Notes under the pieces: model-generated
The model's database searches: none
What the model was told of the DNA's origin: nothing
What the model saw: only the letters and a program-made list of their open reading frames with translations
Program-made: the position numbers and the translations under genes
Assembly (NCBI GenBank): GCA_040218795.1
Contig: JAVJQT010000005.1
Coordinates: forward strand, 1-64,000
Length of the DNA stretch: 64,000 bases
Reading direction: 5' to 3'
Source: CCMP332 sp040218795
GTDB lineage: Bacteria > Bacteroidota > Bacteroidia > Cytophagales > CCMP332
Shown: positions 17,196 through 26,422 of the stretch, one piece after another
Layout: the number at the start of each line of letters is the position of its first letter
How positions within the stretch are numbered: position 1 is the stretch's first letter

Positions 17196-18155
17196 TCAAA
17201 CTGCAAAACGATCCATTAAATTCTCAATTGCTTCAATTCGGTTTTCGGTGGATATTCCCAAATTATGAGCCCCGTATTCATCATATTTATTGGCAGTTCG
17301 ATTCTGATAAAACAAACCTATCGGCGTTGTTTCTTTTACAATTTCAGCTATTTCTCTGGCCTTAATCAGATCAGAAGGGTCATGATCGATTATGTGTCTA
17401 AAGCTTTTCTTGGATTTTTCTTCCAACAAAATTCCATCTTCATGGTCCAATAAAGTAATTGCTTCAGGATCTTTTAATATAGGTTCATATACATCACGCA
17501 TAAAAACCGGGCACCTTTGCACTATTCTCACAAATGACAATCCCGGATGATGATAGGCTTTTTGAAGCGTGGCATAGAGATGTGCCGGTTTCCAGTCACA
17601 TGACTGCGCTACAAATGAAACATTAGGTAGTCCAAGCGTAGCCTGAATTGGATTAATTGGAGGTAAAACCGATCCGCGTGGATGTGTATTGGTAACTGTA
17701 CCCAGAGGACTGGTCGGCGAGGTTTGTTTTTTTGTCAGACCATATACCGAATTATCAAATAACAGAGCCACCATATTCATATTATACCTTATGGCATGAA
17801 CCCAATGGCCAGCTCCTATTGAACAGCAATCTCCATCCCCGGTTATGACAAATACATGCAGGTCCGGTCTTCTGAATTTTATTCCACTGGCTACAGGAAA
17901 AGCCCTGCCGTGTAAGCCGTGGAAACCATAGGTCTTCATATAATGTGGAAATCTGCTACTGCAGCCAATTCCCGACACAAATACAGTTTTTTCAGGCGCC
18001 AATTGTTCCTCTTTGCATAGCTTCTGTACATTGTGAAGTATGGTATGCCCCCCACATCCTGAACACCATCGCGCTTTGCTACTCGCATAATCTTCAAGAT
18101 TGTACTCCAGAATGCTGGTGTCGATATCACAAAAATCTGGTTTAATCGCAATCAT
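17196..18155 (-). CDS. korB: 2-oxoacid:ferredoxin oxidoreductase, beta subunit
   Basis: The 319-residue subunit binds thiamine diphosphate and a [4Fe-4S] cluster. Cys31 and Cys34 (WCSGCGGH), Cys65 (GIGCSSR) and a Cys near 213 (VQRCPVF) are the expected cluster ligands. GDGD at 106-109 through NSVYGLTKKQ is the ThDP/Mg site. With KorA it oxidises a 2-oxoacid (2-oxoglutarate is the usual substrate of this form) with CoA, reducing ferredoxin; the reaction is reversible. Its start overlaps the korA stop by 4 bases, so the subunits are translationally coupled. Confidence 0.95.
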   Translation of the reverse strand: MIAIKPDFCDIDTSILEYNLEDYASSKARWCSGCGGHTILHNVQKLCKEEQLAPEKTVFVSGIGCSSRFPHYMKTYGFHGLHGRAFPVASGIKFRRPDLHVFVITGDGDCCSIGAGHWVHAIRYNMNMVALLFDNSVYGLTKKQTSPTSPLGTVTNTHPRGSVLPPINPIQATLGLPNVSFVAQSCDWKPAHLYATLQKAYHHPGLSFVRIVQRCPVFMRDVYEPILKDPEAITLLDHEDGILLEEKSKKSFRHIIDHDPSDLIKAREIAEIVKETTPIGLFYQNRTANKYDEYGAHNLGISTENRIEAIENLMDRFAV

Positions 18156-20065
18156 ATTTCTTCTACCAGTTTTATTCCTAGTTTATTTTCCAACATTTTT
18201 AGAATTCTTCCCGGGCCCAAAGGTTGACCGTAAACATTGCTGTAACAGTCAATATCAACCAATGTCTGAGCTCGTAAATACCAGGCCAGCTGCGCATACC
18301 TTCTGTTATCTTCAGTGATAAGCGCCGTTCCCGGATTGTCGCTGTAATTGATTTCAACGGTCATTACTTTTTTGAAATTCTTGAATATTTCCTTTAATCT
18401 CGGTTCAAGTGGACTTAGAAAATGTAAATGAAGACTACTTACAGATGCGCCTTTATCCCTTGCTCTTTCTACAGCCTCTTCAATAGCACCTCTTGTTGAA
18501 CCCCAGCCAACTAGTAGTAAATCACCTTTGTCATCGCCATTTATTTTAGGTTTTTTTAGTGTTTCCTGAATGGCTGCCAGTTTTTTGCTTCGGTTTTCAG
18601 AGGCTCTTTGATTTATTGCAGGATCGTAAGCGACATTGCTGAATTCATCATGCGCCAATCCCGTTAGGGTATACATTCCATTTTTTTGACCAGGAATTGA
18701 CCTTTCGCTAATTCCGGTAATTGGATCCCAATCATAGGGTTTATAATCGTCGGGCAAAGGGTGCTGATCTACACCCGGAGCGAACCAATCGGGGTTTGTT
18801 TTAGGTCTTTTAAAAGGTTGAACACCAGTAGCCAGATTTGCATCGGATAAAACAAACACCGGTATTCTAAATGTTTCCGCCAATTTTCTCGCCAGTATCA
18901 TAAAATGAAAACATTCCTCTATGGATGATATGGCAAGTATAACTTTTGGGGCATCACCCGCCGCTCCATAAAGTACAGAAAGCAAGTCCCCCTGCTCTAC
19001 TTTTGTTGGTAAGCCGGTGGAAGGTCCTCCACGTTGTACATCGACAATTACCAATGGTATTTCCGACATGGCGGCCAATCCAATAAATTCGGTTTTAAGT
19101 GCAATCCCGGGACCCGAAGTTATAGTAACAGCGGTTTTCCCTGCATAGGAAGCACCAATCGCAAAGCCAATTGCGGCTATTTCATCTTCGGCCTGATGTA
19201 TAATTCCACCGGCCGACTCCATTATTTCTGCCATGGCATGCGTTGCTGAAGTGGCAGGGGTAATTGGATACATTGAGCATACTTCAATTCCGGCTGCCAT
19301 AATGCCCAAACTAATGGCTTCATTTCCATTCATAACCACAAAATCATCTTTGCTCTTTACACTTGGGATTCGAAAATGCAATTGAATATTTTCTTCTGCC
19401 CAAGCATATCCTGCAAGTAATAAATCGAGATTGCTTTGAATTATTTTATCGTCTTTTTTTCTGAATACATATTTGATCTGATCGGAAGCAATTTGAAGAT
19501 CTCTATCGTAAATATTACATAGCAGCCCCAATACCCACATATTTTTGCCTTTTCTGGCATCTCTGACTATTTTAAGACATTCCTCCTCCATTGGAATTTC
19601 TGTCACTTTATATCCTAATTCCTTGAAATGATTAATGGCTTCACTGTACTGTGATTTAATTTCTTCTGAATCGTTATTGGCCCATTTATTTTCAATTAGA
19701 ATTTGAGTGCCGGGCTTAAAGGCATGTTGATCTATTCGTCCAAATAAAACCTGTTCATTAAGAGCTATCACCAAATCGGCATAGTCTCCCATATTGGTAA
19801 TCTTCCCTGAACCCATTCGCACTCGAATACCGGATGCACCTGCTTTGGATCTTGCAGGTGGTTGTATTTCGGCAGGAATTATTTCTACGGTCCAAACCCC
19901 ATTGCCCATTTTTGCGCTGATGGCCCCAAGACTTTGACCACATTTCTGTGCACCTTCACCCGAATCGCTTACAATCTCAACAATACCTTCATTAATTTCT
20001 TTCCTTTTCACAAGGGTTGATATTGCAGAATACTCTGTTTCCAAATTGGAATTATCCATTTGCAT
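18152..20065 (-). CDS. korA: 2-oxoacid:ferredoxin oxidoreductase, fused gamma-alpha subunit
   Basis: This 637-residue protein joins the gamma domain (about 25-200, VSDSGEGAQKCGQSLGAI and ARSKAGASGIRVRMG) to the alpha pyrimidine-binding domain (about 225-480, MYPITPATSATHAM, GPGIALKTEFIGLA) and a C-terminal transketolase-like domain (VGWGSTRGAIEEA). This layout is that of 2-oxoglutarate:ferredoxin oxidoreductase KorA. Two Met codons lie at the start. It leads the three-gene operon, with the divergent DUF2911 gene upstream. Confidence 0.95.
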   Translation of the reverse strand: MQMDNSNLETEYSAISTLVKRKEINEGIVEIVSDSGEGAQKCGQSLGAISAKMGNGVWTVEIIPAEIQPPARSKAGASGIRVRMGSGKITNMGDYADLVIALNEQVLFGRIDQHAFKPGTQILIENKWANNDSEEIKSQYSEAINHFKELGYKVTEIPMEEECLKIVRDARKGKNMWVLGLLCNIYDRDLQIASDQIKYVFRKKDDKIIQSNLDLLLAGYAWAEENIQLHFRIPSVKSKDDFVVMNGNEAISLGIMAAGIEVCSMYPITPATSATHAMAEIMESAGGIIHQAEDEIAAIGFAIGASYAGKTAVTITSGPGIALKTEFIGLAAMSEIPLVIVDVQRGGPSTGLPTKVEQGDLLSVLYGAAGDAPKVILAISSIEECFHFMILARKLAETFRIPVFVLSDANLATGVQPFKRPKTNPDWFAPGVDQHPLPDDYKPYDWDPITGISERSIPGQKNGMYTLTGLAHDEFSNVAYDPAINQRASENRSKKLAAIQETLKKPKINGDDKGDLLLVGWGSTRGAIEEAVERARDKGASVSSLHLHFLSPLEPRLKEIFKNFKKVMTVEINYSDNPGTALITEDNRRYAQLAWYLRAQTLVDIDCYSNVYGQPLGPGRILKMLENKLGIKLVEEI

Positions 20066-20206
20066 ATGTTCTAAATAGATACATTGATAAAAATATCGAT
20101 TCTTAAAAAGGATTTTCCTGCTTTTGATATGATTAAATATGATTTTAATCAGAATTGATTCAGGTGCAGATTGAATATCTCTTTTAAGATTGAATGAAAT
20201 GAGCCC

Positions 20207-20236
20207 TTTGGCACAATGTCGCTTTAGTTACATTTG
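20207..20236 (+). promoter_or_regulatory. Promoter TTTG-N18-TACATTTG for DUF2911 gene
   Basis: TTTG at 20207-20210 and TACATTTG at 20229-20236 are spaced by 18 bases, matching the Bacteroidota sigma-ABfr consensus at both boxes. Transcription would start near 20242, leaving a leader of about 74 bases before the ATG at 20316. Confidence 0.65.
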
Positions 20237-20315
20237 GAGATTTGACTGAACAAAATAAGAGTGCATATGCAATTCAATCTTTTAAATATTATTAGCTTTC
20301 ATAAAAACTAAGATT

Positions 20316-20864
20316 ATGAAAAAGAAAATATGGATTGGAATTGCAGTATTACTTGGCTTATTCATACTTTTTGAAGTTTATCAATTTGCCACCACGCGCT
20401 CGCATAGTCCCGAATTGACTGAAACATTTAAATCGGAAAATCTAGATATATCCGTGACTTATTGCAGACCCTATAAAAAAGGCCGATTAATTTTTGGACC
20501 GGAAAATGAGGATGCATTGGTTCCTTTTGGCAAATACTGGAGATTAGGTGCTAATGATGCCTCTGAGATTACCTTTAGTAAGGATATTATGTTTGGAGGT
20601 GAATCTGTCAAAGCAGGGTCTTATCGTTTATATGCAGTTCCCAATGCTGATTCCTGGGAAGTCTCTCTTAATTCTGAACTGGGCAAGTTCGGTTTTTTCG
20701 AACCGGATTATAATCTGGATGTAGCAAAAATCAAGGCCTCTGTTGATCAAAAACAAGATATTACAGAGCAATTCACAATAAAATTTGAAGAGAATCAGGA
20801 CAAGGTTATGATGTATTTTCTTTGGGATCAGACCAAGGTTGAAATTCCAATAGCTTATAATTAA
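20316..20864 (+). CDS. DUF2911 protein
   Basis: This is a 182-residue exported or membrane-anchored protein: one hydrophobic segment at about 5-22 and no lipobox, then a beta-rich domain. The DUF2911 hallmarks are visible: VTYCRPYKKGRLIFG, PFGKYWRLGANDASEITF and KAGSYRLYAVPN. The family is common in Bacteroidota and has no established function. It is followed 6 bases later by the amidohydrolase gene, so the two form an operon driven by the promoter at 20207. Confidence 0.9.
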   Translation: MKKKIWIGIAVLLGLFILFEVYQFATTRSHSPELTETFKSENLDISVTYCRPYKKGRLIFGPENEDALVPFGKYWRLGANDASEITFSKDIMFGGESVKAGSYRLYAVPNADSWEVSLNSELGKFGFFEPDYNLDVAKIKASVDQKQDITEQFTIKFEENQDKVMMYFLWDQTKVEIPIAYN

Positions 20865-20870
20865 TCATAA

Positions 20871-22004
20871 TTGAAACGATTTTTTACTAAATATTGGTGG
20901 TTGGCCTATCCAATCACCCTTGTATTTCTCATATTGACTTATTGGCTAATTGGTAAAATCCAGTATCGTCTTAATGTAATGGACATTGAAGAGTACGAGC
21001 CAAAGTCAGTCTTAAAAGTTGAGGAGCATCACCCAACAAAAGCCAAATTTCCATTTATAGATGTTCATAATCATCAATTCACCATGCCGGTACAGGATTT
21101 AGATAAACTGGTGAAAGAAATGGATGAATTGAATATGGCCGTAATGGTGAATTTAAGTGGATTTCGGGGCAAGTTTTTGGAATGGTCTTTGGAAAATGTC
21201 AATGAAAATTATCCCGATCGATTTGTGCTTTTCATGAACATCGATTTTGAAAAGATAGATGATAAAAACTGGCCTGATGAGACTTTAGCCATGATGGAAA
21301 AGGCCGTAGCAGATGGTGTTAAAGGATTAAAAGTGTATAAGAGTTTGGGCTTAACCGATAGAGACTCCGAGGGCAATAGAATTAAGGTAGATGATGAACG
21401 TCTCGATCCTATTTGGTCAAAATGTGGCGAATTAGGTATCCCGGTTTTGATTCATTCCGGTGAGCCCAGTCCCTTTTGGTTGCCAAAAGACAAATACAAT
21501 GAACGATGGCTGGAATTAAAACAATACCCTAGCCGATATAAGGACCCTAAAAAGAATCCAACCTTTGAAGAAATCATGGCTGAACAGCACAATGTTTTTC
21601 GAAAACATCGGAATACAATATTTATAGATGCACATCTTGGCTGGTATGGCAATGATTTAAAAAAGATGGGTGGAATTCTAGATGAGATGCCAAATGTATA
21701 TACCGAACTGGGTGCTGTACTGGCAGAATTGGGTCGTCAACCAAGATCCGCAAGAAAATGGATGATCAAATACCAGGATCGGGTGATGATGGGTAAAGAC
21801 ATTTACGACAAGGAAGAATACTATACATATTTCAGGGTATTGGAGACTTATGACGAATATTTCGACTATTACAGGAAAAGACATGCACATTGGAAAATGT
21901 ATGGCCTGGGTCTACCGGATTCTGTTTTGAAAAAAGTATATTTTCAAAATGCTTACAATGTCATTCCGGGAATTGATAGCAGCTTATCGCATTTGACTTT
22001 TTAG
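20871..22004 (+). CDS. Membrane-anchored amidohydrolase-family protein
   Basis: This 377-residue protein starts with a transmembrane anchor (about 9-27) followed by a metal-dependent TIM-barrel hydrolase of the amidohydrolase-2 type. The metal motif is DVHNH (His66, His68), then KGLKVYKSLG, LIHSGEPSPFW, DAHLGWYG and MMGKDIYD, which supply later ligand positions. The start codon is TTG directly after an in-frame TAA; the next ATG at codon 37 would remove the anchor. Substrate is unknown. Members include decarboxylases and lactonases. Confidence 0.85.
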   Translation: MKRFFTKYWWLAYPITLVFLILTYWLIGKIQYRLNVMDIEEYEPKSVLKVEEHHPTKAKFPFIDVHNHQFTMPVQDLDKLVKEMDELNMAVMVNLSGFRGKFLEWSLENVNENYPDRFVLFMNIDFEKIDDKNWPDETLAMMEKAVADGVKGLKVYKSLGLTDRDSEGNRIKVDDERLDPIWSKCGELGIPVLIHSGEPSPFWLPKDKYNERWLELKQYPSRYKDPKKNPTFEEIMAEQHNVFRKHRNTIFIDAHLGWYGNDLKKMGGILDEMPNVYTELGAVLAELGRQPRSARKWMIKYQDRVMMGKDIYDKEEYYTYFRVLETYDEYFDYYRKRHAHWKMYGLGLPDSVLKKVYFQNAYNVIPGIDSSLSHLTF

Positions 22005-22006
22005 TA

Positions 22007-22465
22007 TCATTTTCCGGGTTTTGATTTTTTCTTATAGGATAAATCTTTAACTGCAACGTCAACCACAAATCGGTTTTTAAGAAATTGCCTTCCCAATAAT
22101 ATTGGGTATTTCATCTCATTTCTGTTGGTCAGTGAAAATTCTAATTTGTAAGATTTACTGAATAGAACAATTTCAGTTTGAATGGTATACCTATCCTCAA
22201 ATTGACCATTGGAACTTTTTACTTTTTTTGTACCAAAAAATGAGGTTTCCTGTTGTTTATTATTATAAATCGGATGTCCCGGATCCAAAAGTTTATAGCG
22301 GAGAATTTTCTTGCCATTTTTATAAACTTCTTCCATTTCATGACAGTGCAGTGCACAACCAAATGCTCCAGAGTCAATTTTAGCCTCAATATCAAATAAG
22401 CCCAATTCCGGTAGGTCTATTTTATCCCTTCTGCCAATGGTTTTTAATTGTCTTTTCTGTTTCAA
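22007..22465 (-). CDS. RimB-like retropepsin-fold protease (RimK-associated)
   Basis: The 152-residue protein belongs to the family formerly called ATP-dependent zinc proteases. KIDSGAFGCALHC holds the single active-site Asp31 of a retropepsin-like dimer (the usual form is KIDTGA), and KYPILLGRQFLKNRFVVD is the second conserved block. Family members cleave poly-glutamate tails added by RimK. The start is TTG (22465). It is the last gene of RimK, desuccinylase-like, RimB, with a 9-base gap from its neighbour, and is convergent with the amidohydrolase gene. Confidence 0.85.
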   Translation of the reverse strand: MKQKRQLKTIGRRDKIDLPELGLFDIEAKIDSGAFGCALHCHEMEEVYKNGKKILRYKLLDPGHPIYNNKQQETSFFGTKKVKSSNGQFEDRYTIQTEIVLFSKSYKLEFSLTNRNEMKYPILLGRQFLKNRFVVDVAVKDLSYKKKSKPGK

Positions 22466-22474
22466 AATATTGCT

Positions 22475-23413
22475 TTATTGAACCAGGCCAATGTGCATTA
22501 TGGCATCACCCTGATGAATAATTGGATTGTTGTTTAAACCAATCACATAGCCGGTATATGTTGATTTTACGGCGACTTTAAAATCTCCAAAAGGATCTGT
22601 AATATTTCCAACTACTTGACGTGCTTCTACTTTATCACCACTACTAACCAGAGTTTGAAATAAACCTGAAGCCCTTGCTCTTATCCATGAAGAATGATTG
22701 ATAAATACATTTTCATATTCCGGATTTTTGATTTTTATATCAGACATTCCCAAATGTTTTATAACTCTCAATGCACCTTCAATGCCTTTTTGTATGGCAA
22801 ATTCATCAAATCGAGCAGATTCGCCTCCTTCATAAACCAGTATGGTTTTGCCGAGTTTTGCGGCTGATTGCCGAATGGATTTTGGCCGGTATTTTGAATG
22901 CAAAGTAAAAGGAGCGTGAAAAACATCGGCCAATTCCCTGACTTTTGAATTGCTAAACAAACCTCTGGTTTGAGGATAATTTGTACGATCGGCACCCCCT
23001 GTGTGAAAGTCTATCCCATAGTCAATTTTGGGTATGATATCCTTCATTAAATAATAGGCTACCCGGGAAGCTAGCGAACCATTTTTATTACCTGGAAAGG
23101 ATCGATTGACGTCTTTTCCATCGGGAACATTTCTTGAAAAGTGGATGAAACCAAAGACATTAATAATTGGAATACATATGATTGTTCCCTTTATAGGAAT
23201 ATTGTATTCCTGTTCTATAATTCTTCTAACAATTTCAATTCCATTAATTTCATCGCCATGTAATCCTCCACTCAATAATAGTACCGGCCCTTCTTTTATG
23301 GCTCTGGAAACGGTAATTGATATATCTATAGAAGAATGAGAAGGCAATTTGGCGATATTGACCTCCAGACTCCTGGTCTCTCCGGGTTTTATTTCTTCAT
23401 TATTTATGATCAT
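22475..23413 (-). CDS. Succinylglutamate desuccinylase/aspartoacylase-family hydrolase
   Basis: This is a 312-residue zinc hydrolase. GGLHGDEINGIE gives His52 and Glu55, DFHTGG gives the third zinc ligand His137, DVNRSFPG is the substrate loop at 101-108, and VYEGGE near 205 supplies the catalytic Glu. The C-terminal part is a biotinyl-lipoyl-like beta domain (GLFQTLVSSGDKVEARQVVG). In this operon it sits one base from rimK and nine from the RimB-like gene, so its substrate is probably an N-acylated or glutamylated product of the ligase and not free succinylglutamate. That is inference. Confidence 0.88.
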   Translation of the reverse strand: MIINNEEIKPGETRSLEVNIAKLPSHSSIDISITVSRAIKEGPVLLLSGGLHGDEINGIEIVRRIIEQEYNIPIKGTIICIPIINVFGFIHFSRNVPDGKDVNRSFPGNKNGSLASRVAYYLMKDIIPKIDYGIDFHTGGADRTNYPQTRGLFSNSKVRELADVFHAPFTLHSKYRPKSIRQSAAKLGKTILVYEGGESARFDEFAIQKGIEGALRVIKHLGMSDIKIKNPEYENVFINHSSWIRARASGLFQTLVSSGDKVEARQVVGNITDPFGDFKVAVKSTYTGYVIGLNNNPIIHQGDAIMHIGLVQ

Positions 23414-23414
23414 T

Positions 23415-24323
23415 TCAAACTTTGACCTTGTCCTTTGATTTGCGATTTCTGGCCACAGAATTTTCTATGTATGTTACAATTTTACCGGCGATATCCACCC
23501 CTGTAGCTTTTTCAATACCCTCTAATCCCGGTGAAGAATTGACCTCTAAAACCATAGGGCCTCTACTGGATTGAAGCATATCCACACCGGCAATGGCCAA
23601 TCCCATACTCTTTGCTGCTTTTTTTGCTGTAGCACTTTCTTTTGGGCTCAGTTTAATAACATTGGCCTGGCCTCCCCTGTGAAGATTGGATCTGAATTCT
23701 CCATCTTTACCCTGTCTTTTCATTGCGCCTACGACCTCACCGTTAACAATAAATGCACGGATATCGGCACCTCCGGCTTCTTTAATAAATTCCTGAAGAA
23801 TAACTCTGGTTTTTAAACTCTCAAAAGCCTCCACAACAGATTTTGCAGCAGTATCAGTTTCCGCCAAAACAACACCTAATCCCTGTGTGCCTTCCAATAG
23901 CTTAATAACAACCGGTGCCTTACCGATATGAGTAATCACCTTGTTTTCGTCTTTACTAAAATTCGTAAATGCAGTTTTGGGCATTCCTATGCCCGATCTG
24001 GAAAGTATTTGTAAACTCCGTAATTTATCCCTTGATCTGGTAATAGCCTGAGATTCGACAGCAGTAAAAACATGCATCATTTCAAATTGCCGGACAACAG
24101 CGGTTCCGTAAAAAGTAACAGAAGCTCCAATACGGGGAATTACTGCGTGAATATCATTTAGCATTTCACCCTTATAATAGATCAGGGGGCCTTTGTTATC
24201 CATGATCAAATCACATTTAAGATGATCGATGACTCTTGCATTATGTCCTTTGGATTCGATTGCTTCAACTAATCTTTTGGTGGAATATAGATTTGGATTG
24301 CGTGATAATATTGCGATGTTCAT
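23415..24323 (-). CDS. rimK: RimK-family alpha-L-glutamate ligase (ATP-grasp)
   Basis: The 302-residue protein matches RimK end to end: MNIAILSRNPNLYSTKRL, AVIPRIGASVTFYGTAVVRQFE, LQILSRSGIGMPKT and the ATP-grasp domain at about 105-290 (KLLEGTQGLGVVLAET, LEVNSSPGLEGIE). RimK adds glutamates to the C-terminus of ribosomal protein S6 in E. coli; relatives glutamylate small molecules. S6 here is not visible. It leads the RimK, desuccinylase and RimB trio and lies 54 bases after an outer-membrane protein gene on the same strand. Confidence 0.93.
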   Translation of the reverse strand: MNIAILSRNPNLYSTKRLVEAIESKGHNARVIDHLKCDLIMDNKGPLIYYKGEMLNDIHAVIPRIGASVTFYGTAVVRQFEMMHVFTAVESQAITRSRDKLRSLQILSRSGIGMPKTAFTNFSKDENKVITHIGKAPVVIKLLEGTQGLGVVLAETDTAAKSVVEAFESLKTRVILQEFIKEAGGADIRAFIVNGEVVGAMKRQGKDGEFRSNLHRGGQANVIKLSPKESATAKKAAKSMGLAIAGVDMLQSSRGPMVLEVNSSPGLEGIEKATGVDIAGKIVTYIENSVARNRKSKDKVKV

Positions 24324-24377
24324 TTTATACGATAATTAATTTTGGCAATATAACATTTAATGGGATTCTGACAGCTA

Positions 24378-26282
24378 TTAGTCGTAGGCTAATATTATAG
24401 GTTTTGTAACATTAAATGATCTGAAAAAAATTGGTTTTGTAAATGCAAAGTGAAATGTAAATGAATCGCCATTTTCAGGATAATTGGGGAAATATGAAAT
24501 CCTAAATTCCAGGGCATCAAAAATCAGATTTTCATTTTTGGTTCTAAGTCCCAGCCCAATGTTGTTGTAAAGATTATTGTAGGGTTCCGAAATTCTATTC
24601 TCTTCTACAATTCCCAGATCGCTGTAAAAAAATGGAGCGAATTGAAAACCATAAAAATAAGATGGCAAAAATAATACGGTTTCAAAGGTGCCATTAAAGG
24701 CATTATTTCCCTGTACATTTATTCCGGTTAAATCTCTTATACCTGTAGGATTGATTAAACTTCTCGAAAAGGGAATGGATAAATCCCTACTCCGAAAATA
24801 ATTTGCTCTAATAAATGTTCTCAAATGCGATCTTCCCAATTTAATTAATGGGCTAAAGTACCCTAATGAACTGTTGAAAATCATATTCTTGTTTTCAACT
24901 TTGGAAAAAAATGTACCTACCCTGATGTCGGCTCTTAAATAGCCCAATTTAGTAAAAGTGCCTGCCCCCATAGACAAACCCGAATAATAATGCGAACGAA
25001 ATTCAGACCAGTTTCTCCCAAATACGACTGAACTGATAAATCCTACGGGTACGTCTTCAGTAATATTAAATGAAAGAATATTTCGGGTTTTGTAAAAATT
25101 GGTTCTGCTAAGAAATATTGAGCTTAATACCGTTTGTCTGTTATGGTAAACTTCATTGCTGTCCGTTAGCACTCCAGGGCGTTCAAAAAACTGATGATTT
25201 ACATACCTTCCAGACAATCCAAAATTAAGCCTGGTATCAATTGTAAAAGACCGCGAAAGCCAGGAGTCAAGTCTGTTTCTTTCAAAATACTGGATTGTAT
25301 CCCATTCCGGGGGGTAAATGTTTTGAGTGACTCTATCTATCAGTATTTCTCCGTTGTACTTCTGTAATGGTGAAAGAAAGTTTTTAGAAATTAATATACC
25401 ATAGCGCTCTCTTTGGTAAGTATTTTCTGCATAAATCGTAAAATCAATAAATGATTTCTGAATATTTCGAAATATCAATGACGTTTCATATCCATTTTCC
25501 GGCACGGCAATATCATAATGTCTGAAGGCACCTGAGACTTCATTTGCCGTGCCAGCTACATTGTTATTTTTAAGTCCGACATTGTATTTATTTGTTCCTG
25601 AAAAATTGGTATTTAATGACCATGACAAGCGATCTCTTACTACTATGAGTACATCTACCTTCTCAGGTAAAGAATCGATTAAAATGGTCTCAATTCTCAC
25701 ATCTCTTATGAATGGCAATGATCTTATAATTCTCTCTGAGTCCGCCATTTTAAATTCATTGATGGTGTCTCCTGTTTTAAATAACAAATGCTTGCGAATG
25801 ACAAAAAACTGTGTTTTAATGTGAAATTGATTAGCGAATTTCTGAATTTCACTTCCTGCTCGTTTTTCAGTATTTCTCACCGACCCTCCAAACAAATCCA
25901 CATTGACATAATTGATGTTTCTTATTCTTTTACCCGAAAGATCTTCAAAATAGGTTTCACTACGAACAGGTTCATCTGCCTTAAGCACATCTTCAGGCTT
26001 TCTGTAATCCACCAATAATTTAAATAAACGATCCGTTACTTTTGATTGCTTTGACTTTGATTGTAGTGAATCAAAAAACAGTTGCGATTTAAGCCTGCTT
26101 TTACTGATTGTTTCATAACCTTCTCCCGCCGGTACAAGATATATGGTATCGGATTGAGGTACTATTATCGTATCATTTAAAATAAGTGCCTGATTTTCTG
26201 CAATCCTAACGCTATCTTCTTGTGCGAAAGATGAATCAAAAAATGCAATTAGAAAGAAGATGAAAATAAATCGCTTTTTCAA
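24378..26282 (-). CDS. Outer-membrane beta-barrel protein with POTRA-like domain (BamA/TamA-like)
   Basis: This 634-residue protein has a signal peptide (MKKRFIFIFFLIAFFDSSFAQ), a disordered linker and a POTRA-like unit at about 155-215 (KHLLFKTGDTINEFK, RSLPFIRDVRIETI, EKVDVLIVVRDRLSW). A beta-rich barrel with aromatic strand ends follows, ending FNVTKPIILAYD. Only one clear POTRA is seen, fewer than BamA, so this is a paralog of the Omp85 type and not the core assembly factor. The start is TTG at 26282, supported by the signal peptide beginning there. It leads the RimK cluster. Confidence 0.8.
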   Translation of the reverse strand: MKKRFIFIFFLIAFFDSSFAQEDSVRIAENQALILNDTIIVPQSDTIYLVPAGEGYETISKSRLKSQLFFDSLQSKSKQSKVTDRLFKLLVDYRKPEDVLKADEPVRSETYFEDLSGKRIRNINYVNVDLFGGSVRNTEKRAGSEIQKFANQFHIKTQFFVIRKHLLFKTGDTINEFKMADSERIIRSLPFIRDVRIETILIDSLPEKVDVLIVVRDRLSWSLNTNFSGTNKYNVGLKNNNVAGTANEVSGAFRHYDIAVPENGYETSLIFRNIQKSFIDFTIYAENTYQRERYGILISKNFLSPLQKYNGEILIDRVTQNIYPPEWDTIQYFERNRLDSWLSRSFTIDTRLNFGLSGRYVNHQFFERPGVLTDSNEVYHNRQTVLSSIFLSRTNFYKTRNILSFNITEDVPVGFISSVVFGRNWSEFRSHYYSGLSMGAGTFTKLGYLRADIRVGTFFSKVENKNMIFNSSLGYFSPLIKLGRSHLRTFIRANYFRSRDLSIPFSRSLINPTGIRDLTGINVQGNNAFNGTFETVLFLPSYFYGFQFAPFFYSDLGIVEENRISEPYNNLYNNIGLGLRTKNENLIFDALEFRISYFPNYPENGDSFTFHFAFTKPIFFRSFNVTKPIILAYD

Positions 26283-26326
26283 TGAGTCTAAGCTTATTTA
26301 AGCTAATGTAAAGAATAATAATAAGT

Positions 26327-26348
26327 CAGGGAATGAAGAATTCCCCTG
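26327..26348 (-). terminator. Hairpin after hyp operon
   Basis: An inverted repeat (cagggaat, loop of 5, attcccctg with one bulged base) sits 75 bases beyond the hypE stop. On the minus strand it is followed by a T/A-rich stretch (acttattattattc) but no clean T-run. It may be the end of the hyp transcript. Confidence 0.35.
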
Positions 26349-26422
26349 CTTTTAATTCATTGCGATGCTCAATTCAATATTAAATTAATACTGAAAATAG
26401 AGATTTAGAGATGTGATTATTT

